Assembly: GCF_005047355.1 (NCBI RefSeq)
Contig: NZ_SUMC01000066.1
Span: 1-44,481, forward strand
Length of the DNA stretch: 44,481 nt
From: Actinacidiphila oryziradicis
GTDB taxonomy: Bacteria; Actinomycetota; Actinomycetes; Streptomycetales; Streptomycetaceae
Direction of reading: 5' to 3'
The notes beneath the pieces are model-generated. The model was not told the origin of the DNA. It saw only the letters and a program-made list of their open reading frames with translations, and did not search any database. Shown piece after piece: positions 39,530-44,481 of this stretch. The position numbers were made by a program, and so were the translations under genes. How positions within the stretch are numbered: the first letter of the stretch is position 1; each line of letters opens with the position of its first letter.

Positions 39530-40282
39530 ATGAGCAGCGACAAGAAAAGCAAGGCCGCCACCGAGGACCGCCACGCCCGGCTCGCGGCGATCCGCCGGCA
39601 GGCTGAGCGCGAGCAGGCCCGCCGCAGGCTCATACGCCGGATCGGCATCGCCGCGGGCGTGCTGGTGCTGACCGGCGGTGTCGTGGGCGGCGCTATAGCG
39701 GCGCACAGCGGGGGCAAGAGCAGCAGCGCCTCCGCGGCGGCCACGAAGACGGACAGCGTGAAGAACATTCCCACCGCTGCGCTGACCCAGGTCAAGGGCG
39801 CCGCCACCAGCCCGCCGTGGGCCGCCCCCGCCGATGTCGCGACCCGGGTCGAGACCGCCGGACTGCCGATGCTGGGCGCAGAGGGTCAGGTGGAGCACAT
39901 CCACGCCCACCTGGACGTGATCGTCAACGGCAAGGCCGTGACCGTACCGGCCCTGATCGGCATCGACGAGGCGGGCCAGCAGATCAGCCCGCTGCACACG
40001 CACGACACGTCGGGCGTCATCCACATCGAGTCGCCGAAGCAGGCGGACTTCACCCTCGGCCAGGTCATGACCGAGTGGAATGTGGCGCTCACGAAGGACA
40101 GCATCGGCGGGCTGAAGGCCGGAAACGGCAACGAGCTGCACGTGTACGTCAACGGCACGGAGCAGAGCGGCAACCCGGGTGCGATCAAGCTCGCCGCCCA
40201 CCGGGAGATCGCGGTCGTCTACGGCAAGGCGAGCGACAAGGTGACGGTGCCGAGCAGCTACGAGTTCCCGTCCGGCGAGTAG
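39530..40282 (+). CDS. Membrane-anchored histidine-rich protein of unknown function
   Basis: A 250-residue protein. A basic N-terminal helix (HARLAAIRRQAEREQARRRLIRR) precedes one membrane helix (IGIAAGVLVLTGGVVGGAIAAH), then a Ser/Ala linker. The outer domain has HIHAHLDVIVNGKAVTVPALIGI, ISPLHTHDTSGVIHIESP and ELHVYVNGTEQ. Eight histidines in HIHAHLD and PLHTHDTSGVIHIE suggest a metal site in a cupredoxin-like beta domain. I recall the family as hypothetical in actinomycetes. The link to the dioxygenase suggests metal delivery or a redox role, but this is inference. Confidence 0.75.
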   Translation: MSSDKKSKAATEDRHARLAAIRRQAEREQARRRLIRRIGIAAGVLVLTGGVVGGAIAAHSGGKSSSASAAATKTDSVKNIPTAALTQVKGAATSPPWAAPADVATRVETAGLPMLGAEGQVEHIHAHLDVIVNGKAVTVPALIGIDEAGQQISPLHTHDTSGVIHIESPKQADFTLGQVMTEWNVALTKDSIGGLKAGNGNELHVYVNGTEQSGNPGAIKLAAHREIAVVYGKASDKVTVPSSYEFPSGE

Positions 40283-40318
40283 CCGAGCAGCCGAGCAGCC
40301 GAGCAGCCGAGCGCGAAA

Positions 40319-40354
40319 GGCCCCGCCTCCCGGAAGGTTCCGGGAGGCGGGGCC
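40319..40354. terminator. Bidirectional terminator
   Basis: Perfect 17-bp arms (GGCCCCGCCTCCCGGAA and TTCCGGGAGGCGGGGCC) with GG between, so the real loop includes the AA/TT ends. It serves the histidine-rich protein gene and the convergent MFS gene. Confidence 0.9.
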
Positions 40355-40375
40355 CTGGTGGAGCGCGTCAGTGCG

Positions 40376-41896
40376 TCAGTGCGCGATGACCGGGATCGCC
40401 AGGTCCTCGACGCCCTCGTCCTGACCGTCACCCGAGGCGACGGCCGGGCCGCTGTCGCCCTGTCCGGTGTTGATCAGGACGGCGGCGATCGTCGCGGAGA
40501 CGACCAGGATGCCGACCGCCCACCAGATCGCGGTGGCGTATCCGTGCACCGCGGCCTGGTTGATGAAGTTGGTCTTGCCCAGCTTGCCGGCCTGGGCGGC
40601 GTGCGAGGTGACCCAGGTGGCGGTGGCGCTGGCAGCGATGGTGTTGAGCAGAGCGGTGCCAATGGCGCCACCGACCTGCTGCGAGGTGTTGACCATCGCG
40701 GAGGCGACACCCGCGTCGCGCGGCTGGACGCCGTGCGTCGCCAGGCTCATCGCCGGCATGAAGGCCGTACCCATGCCCAGGCCGAGCAGGACCTCTGCGG
40801 GCAGGACCAGGGTCGTGAACGAGCTGCCGACCTGCAACTGGGTAAGGATCAGCATGCCGATCGCGGCAGTCACGAAGCCCGGCGCCATCAGCATGCGCGG
40901 CGGGACCCTGGTCATCAGCCGGGCGCCGATCTGGGTGGATCCGGTGATCATGCCCGCGATCATCGGCAGGAAGGAGAAGCCGGTCTTGACCGGCGAGTAG
41001 CCCCTGACGATCTGGAGGTAGTACGTGAGGAACAGGAACAGGCCGAACATCGCGATGACGGCCAGGCCCAGCGACATGTACACACCGCCGCGGTTACGGT
41101 CGATCACAACGCGGAGCGGCAGCAGCGGTGCCTTGACCTTGGACTCGACCAGCACGAACGCGGCGAGCAGCACAACGGCGGCGACGAACAGGCCGATGGT
41201 CGCGCCGGCCCGCCAGCCGTCGGTCTGGGCGCGGGTGAAGCCGTAGACCAGCGAGACCAGGCCGGTGGTGGCCAGGATGACGCCGGGGATGTCGAGGCTG
41301 GAGCTGTTGTGGCCGCCGGCCGGCTCGCGGATGACGAGGACGGCACCGGTGACCGCGACGATCGCGAACGGGATGTTGACGAAGAAGGTCCAGCGCCAGT
41401 CGAGGTACTCGGTGAGCAGACCGCCGAGGATCAGGCCGACAGCACCGCCGCCGCCGGCGATGGCACCGAAGATACCGAACGCCTTGGCACGCTCCTTGGC
41501 CTCGGTGAACATCACCGCGAGCAGCGAGAGCGCGGCCGGTGCGAGCAGCGCGCCGAAGGCACCCTGCAGCGCACGGGCACCGAGCAGCATCTGCTCGTTG
41601 ACGGCGGCACCGCCGAGGGCGGAGGCGCCCGCGAAGCCGATCAGGCCGGTGATGAAAGTACGGCGGCGACCCCACATGTCCGCGATGCGGCCGCCGAAGA
41701 GCAGGAGTCCGCCGAAGGCCAGGGCGTAGGCGGTGATCACCCACTGGCGGTTGGCGTCGGAGATGTCGAGGCTCTTCTGGGCGGACGGGAGAGCGATATT
41801 CACGATGGTCGCGTCGAGTACGACCATCAGCTGGGCGATGGCTATGAAGGCGAGCGCCTTCCAGCGCCGGGGGTCGAGCTGAGCCGTTTCAGGCAT
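40376..41896 (-). CDS. DHA2-family (EmrB/QacA) MFS exporter
   Basis: A 506-residue, 14-helix transporter. Characteristic segments: ALAFIAIAQLMVVLDATIVNIALPSAQKSL (motif D1), WVITAYALAFGGLLLFGGRIADMWGRR (motif A), ARALQGAFGALLAPAALSLL, and GGAVGLILGGLLTEYLDWRWTFFVNIPFA (motif C). The family exports drugs, antibiotics and dyes with protons. The TetR gene lies 101 bases upstream on the same strand and probably controls it. The start ATG lacks a clear ribosome binding site; a perfect palindrome GGGTTAACCC (41897-41906) directly abuts it. Confidence 0.95.
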   Translation of the reverse strand: MPETAQLDPRRWKALAFIAIAQLMVVLDATIVNIALPSAQKSLDISDANRQWVITAYALAFGGLLLFGGRIADMWGRRRTFITGLIGFAGASALGGAAVNEQMLLGARALQGAFGALLAPAALSLLAVMFTEAKERAKAFGIFGAIAGGGGAVGLILGGLLTEYLDWRWTFFVNIPFAIVAVTGAVLVIREPAGGHNSSSLDIPGVILATTGLVSLVYGFTRAQTDGWRAGATIGLFVAAVVLLAAFVLVESKVKAPLLPLRVVIDRNRGGVYMSLGLAVIAMFGLFLFLTYYLQIVRGYSPVKTGFSFLPMIAGMITGSTQIGARLMTRVPPRMLMAPGFVTAAIGMLILTQLQVGSSFTTLVLPAEVLLGLGMGTAFMPAMSLATHGVQPRDAGVASAMVNTSQQVGGAIGTALLNTIAASATATWVTSHAAQAGKLGKTNFINQAAVHGYATAIWWAVGILVVSATIAAVLINTGQGDSGPAVASGDGQDEGVEDLAIPVIAH

Positions 41897-41947
41897 GGGT
41901 TAACCCACATTCGGTGCGGAGATGGACGAATGACGAAGAAAGGCGTG

Positions 41948-41978
41948 AACAGGACTTATTCGGGACTTGTTCGCTGTT
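41948..41978 (-). promoter_or_regulatory. Near-repeat in the TetR-MFS gap
   Basis: AACAG and CTGTT flank two similar tandem units, GGACTTATTC and GGGACTTGTTC. The symmetry suggests a second regulatory site or an independent promoter for the exporter. Weak evidence. Confidence 0.3.
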
Positions 41979-41997
41979 TTTACACGTCGCTGGAAGA

Positions 41998-42642
41998 TCA
42001 GGCTGGTTTCCGAAGCTCCTCGATGGTCGCCGCCGAACCGGGCAGGATGGAGCGCGCCGGAGCCTGGAGTCCGTCCAGGAACACCTCCAGATGCCGGTGG
42101 ACGAATCGATCGAAGTCCACGCAGCACCTGCCCGGCAGCGGGCGGGTGAGCTGGCTGAGCGCCAGAAAAAGGTCACCCGCGGCGACATCGGCGCGGAGTT
42201 GGCCGGAGCTGCGCGCTCTGACCATGACATCCTCGGCTGCCCGCTCCAAACGGTCACGCGCTTCCAGGACATCGGGGTCGTGGTCGTTGACGCTCCCGGA
42301 GAGCAGCAGGCACAGCGCGCCCACCCGCTCGTCGGCCGCCGCGTGCACATAGCGGCGCAGCGCCTCGAACGGGTCCGCTTCCTCGACGACCGCCGTCTCG
42401 GCCCGGTCCGCGAGGCGCCTCATGACCGACAGAGCCACCTCCCGGCTGAGCTCCCGGCGGTCGACGAAGTGCCGGTAGACCGTGGCATTGCCGACGCCCG
42501 CCCGTCGCGCGATCTCGTCGAGCGGCGCATCGGCCCCGTACTCGACGAACACCTCGCGCGCGGCGGCGACAATCCGCTCCCGGTTGCGGCTCGCGTCCGC
42601 CCGCAACCTGGGGATGCGGCATTGTCCGGTCTTGAGACCCAC
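41998..42642 (-). CDS. TetR-family repressor
   Basis: A 214-residue regulator taken from the GTG at 42642, with GGGGGAG upstream; an ATG at 42732 would read through the operator. The N-terminal helix-turn-helix is RERIVAAAREVFVEYGADAPLDEIARRAGVGNATVYRHFVDRRELSREV. The ligand domain (about 70-214) has YVHAAADERVGALCLLLSGS and LFLALSQLTRPLP and is of the common TetR_C type beside drug exporters. It probably represses itself and the MFS exporter, and perhaps the divergent cupin gene. Confidence 0.93.
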   Translation of the reverse strand: MGLKTGQCRIPRLRADASRNRERIVAAAREVFVEYGADAPLDEIARRAGVGNATVYRHFVDRRELSREVALSVMRRLADRAETAVVEEADPFEALRRYVHAAADERVGALCLLLSGSVNDHDPDVLEARDRLERAAEDVMVRARSSGQLRADVAAGDLFLALSQLTRPLPGRCCVDFDRFVHRHLEVFLDGLQAPARSILPGSAATIEELRKPA

Positions 42643-42666
42643 GTCGGCACTCCCCCCTCTGCTTCC

Positions 42667-42721
42667 GGGGACTAGTTCCCCGTTTCCTGGTGACGTAGAT
42701 ACAAACGGGGAGCTGGTCCCC
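42667..42721. promoter_or_regulatory. Paired TetR operators in a 19-bp inverted repeat
   Basis: Two sites, GGGGACTAGTTCCCC (42667-42681) and GGGGAGCTGGTCCCC (42707-42721), share the form GGGGA-N5-TCCCC, 40 bases centre to centre. The outer 19-bp arms are inverted repeats of each other with 17 of 19 matches. They lie between the TetR and cupin genes. Confidence 0.85.
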
Positions 42722-42769
42722 GGATATTTCATGAGGCTATGTGACCTGCATCACATTAGAGTGGGAGAT

Positions 42770-43105
42770 ATGAACGACCCCGACCTCACGGCACTCGCCA
42801 ACGAGCACCTCGCCAAGGCCCGCGCAGACCATCACGGCCGCAGCGCTCATCTGATCCTGCACGACGGCCCTTTGCGCCAGAGCGTCATCGCCCTTGCGGC
42901 CGGGACACAACTGCACGAACACAACGCACCGCCCGCGGCCAGTCTGCAGGTCCTGCGCGGCCACGTCCGGCTCACCACCGGTGAGGGTGGCCGCGAACTG
43001 CGCGGCGGCGAGGTTCGCACCCTTCCGCGCGAGCGCAACGGGCTGCTCGCGCTGGAGGACTCGGCGGTGCTGTTCACCGCCGTGACCGGCATCGGGCACA
43101 GATAG
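42770..43105 (+). CDS. Small cupin-domain protein
   Basis: A 111-residue protein from the ATG at 42770 behind GGGAG; an in-frame ATG at 42731 lies closer to the operators. It forms one cupin barrel: LRQSVIALAAGTQLHEHNAPPAASLQVLRGHVRLTTGEG and GEVRTLPRERNGLLALEDSAVLFTAVTG. One metal-binding His pair (HEHNAP) is visible; the second motif lacks a clear His, so metal binding may be incomplete. It is divergent from the TetR gene and shares its operator region. Confidence 0.85.
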   Translation: MNDPDLTALANEHLAKARADHHGRSAHLILHDGPLRQSVIALAAGTQLHEHNAPPAASLQVLRGHVRLTTGEGGRELRGGEVRTLPRERNGLLALEDSAVLFTAVTGIGHR

Positions 43106-43133
43106 GGCGGCGCGGCTGGCCCTGTGCGTACGT

Positions 43134-43172
43134 CCGGCCCGGCAGGGGCCAATGGCCGCCCTGCCGGGCCGG
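43134..43172. terminator. Bidirectional terminator between cupin and ohrA genes
   Basis: Perfect 14-bp arms (CCGGCCCGGCAGGG and CCCTGCCGGGCCGG) with an 11-base loop, lying between two convergent stop codons. Confidence 0.9.
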
Positions 43173-43196
43173 ATGGATATGCGTTCCCGTCCCCGG

Positions 43197-43607
<411 letters not shown>

Positions 43608-43668
43608 GAGAAACCATCCCTCTCGAAGTACCGGGCGGCCGGACCGCCCCACAACCGCAAGTAGAGCA

Positions 43669-43690
43669 CACAACTAAATTGTGCACAACT
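43669..43690. promoter_or_regulatory. OhrR operator
   Basis: CACAACTAAATTGTG (43669-43683) has arms CACAA and TTGTG, and CACAACTAAA is repeated directly at 43684. The site lies between ohrA and ohrR, as in other OhrR-controlled pairs, whose operators are AT-rich ACAA/TTGT dyads. Confidence 0.75.
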
Positions 43691-43717
43691 AAACGGCACG
43701 CGAGATACTCTGGCCGT

Positions 43718-44203
43718 ATGACCACGAGCCTGCCGGACATCCCCGACGAGGAGCTGCTCCGCCTCGACCACCAGATCTGCTTCTCCCTGCACGCCGCTTC
43801 CCGGGCCTTCGGCAGCCTCTACCGCGACCTCCTGCGCGACGTCGGCCTCACCTACTCCCAGTACCTGGTGATGCTGGTCCTCTGGGAGCACGGCGACCTG
43901 GCGGTGAAGGCCATCGGCGAGCACCTCCGGCTGGATTCCGGGACGCTCTCCCCGCTGCTGAAGCGCCTGGAGTCCACCGGTCTCGTACGGCGTGAGCGCA
44001 GCGCCACCGACGAGCGCTCGGTCACCATCCACCTCACCGCGGCCGGGACCGCCCTGCGCGACCGTGCCGCGCTCGTCCCGCGCAGGATCTCCGCCGCGAC
44101 CGGCCTGGACCTCGACGAGATGCGCGACCTCCAGGACCGGCTGCACCGCCTCACCGCAGCCCTGGACGCCGCCACCGGTGACCAACCGGCCGGAAGCCGG
44201 TAG
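43718..44203 (+). CDS. ohrR: OhrR, organic peroxide-sensing MarR repressor
   Basis: A 161-residue MarR-family protein. LLRLDHQICFSLHAASRAF holds the peroxide-reactive Cys21 characteristic of OhrR. The Tyr pair that contacts it is seen in LYRDLLRDVGLTYSQYLVMLVLWEHG. The winged helix is AVKAIGEHLRLDSGTLSPLLKRLESTGLVRRERSATDERSVTIHLT. Oxidation of the Cys releases the repressor from the ohrA operator. Further Cys of the 2-Cys type are not present, so it is a 1-Cys OhrR. Confidence 0.95.
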   Translation: MTTSLPDIPDEELLRLDHQICFSLHAASRAFGSLYRDLLRDVGLTYSQYLVMLVLWEHGDLAVKAIGEHLRLDSGTLSPLLKRLESTGLVRRERSATDERSVTIHLTAAGTALRDRAALVPRRISAATGLDLDEMRDLQDRLHRLTAALDAATGDQPAGSR

Positions 44204-44481
44204 CCGGCGCGGGAGCAGCCGAAAGACGTTCCCGGCAGGGCATTACCACACCTTCTGCCGCCACGTCCCAACCCAGTGATCACCCCTTGTCACTGTTGTC
44301 ACACGCGTGGAAGGATCCGGTCACCCTCGGCCTATCTACGGTCACCGTCGCCAATGAGAGCTTTTCATCCTGAATTCGCAGGTGGGAGGCGCTGGTTTGG
44401 GGGCGGTCAGGCGTGATCGCGCTGGTAGACGGCCGTGATCATTCGGCTTGATCATCCGGCACCTGGTCGCAACCGAAAGTG
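44204..44481. other. Right end of the window, no gene seen
   Basis: About 280 bases after ohrR. There is a short TTGTCACTGTTGTCAC repeat at about 44287 and several TGATC words near the edge, but no reading frame I can support. Confidence 0.4.

Noticed and set aside
40281..40313. Short tandem repeat AGCCGAGC after the histidine-rich gene, considered as CRISPR-like
   Set aside because: Units are contiguous 9-mers without spacers; it is simple repeat slippage next to a terminator.
40358..42352. 664-codon open frame opposite the MFS exporter and TetR genes
   Set aside because: It spans two real genes and their gap, and has no recognisable domain.

Overview
This window looks like Streptomyces chromosome. 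It is very GC-rich with strong third-position GC bias. It carries Streptomyces marker families (DUF397, DUF6082, SepX/GlpR, an HrdD-type sigma factor), and its right two thirds has a gene order I recognise from memory as conserved in Streptomyces. There is one tRNA, no rRNA, no CRISPR array and no biosynthetic cluster.

Left part (1-17.5 kb) is accessory and visibly decaying. It opens with a TnpB cut by the window edge, then a two-helix SLATT-type protein, a DUF6082 protein and a deazaflavin-type oxidoreductase. Next comes a leftward Hsp90-like/TPR cluster in which the Hsp90-like gene has lost its middle and changed frame, and a headless GNAT remnant sits in frame behind the TPR gene's stop. 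A secreted polysaccharide pair follows: a GH16 glucanase and a GH18 chitinase-like enzyme that overlap by one base and share an almost identical 363-bp CBM13 module. A GAPDH plus a GlxA-type regulator, a broken MFS transporter, an unknown membrane protein and a possible DUF4242 remnant fill the space up to tRNA-Ala(CGC).

Middle part (17.6-31.1 kb) is conserved core. A leftward run encodes GalU, the gephyrin-like Glp, MoaC, MoaB, a RimJ-type acetyltransferase and the divisome membrane protein SepX/GlpR, with tight overlaps between most neighbours. Divergent to it is 5-formyl-THF cyclo-ligase. Then come a penicillin-acylase-family hydrolase, an NhaP2-type antiporter, a zinc-ribbon Ruc/FmdB protein with a CIRCE-like element at its ribosome binding site, a zinc alcohol dehydrogenase, a SAF/CpaB-like protein behind two DnaA boxes, and mscL preceded by a remnant of a second mscL. 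Cyclo-ligase, galU, glp, rimJ, glpR, ruc and mscL also cluster in Mycobacterium tuberculosis (from memory).

Right part (31.3-44.5 kb) holds the fructose operon fruR-fruK-fruA, hrdD with a perfect SigR-type promoter, and a phosphinothricin-type acetyltransferase. It also holds four regulator/target units with visible dyad operators: MarR with a LigB dioxygenase and a histidine-rich membrane-anchored protein; TetR with a DHA2-family exporter and a cupin; and OhrR with OhrA. Together with the SigR-type promoter these suggest a stress-response-rich segment.

Functions were assigned by reading the translations; no database search was run.
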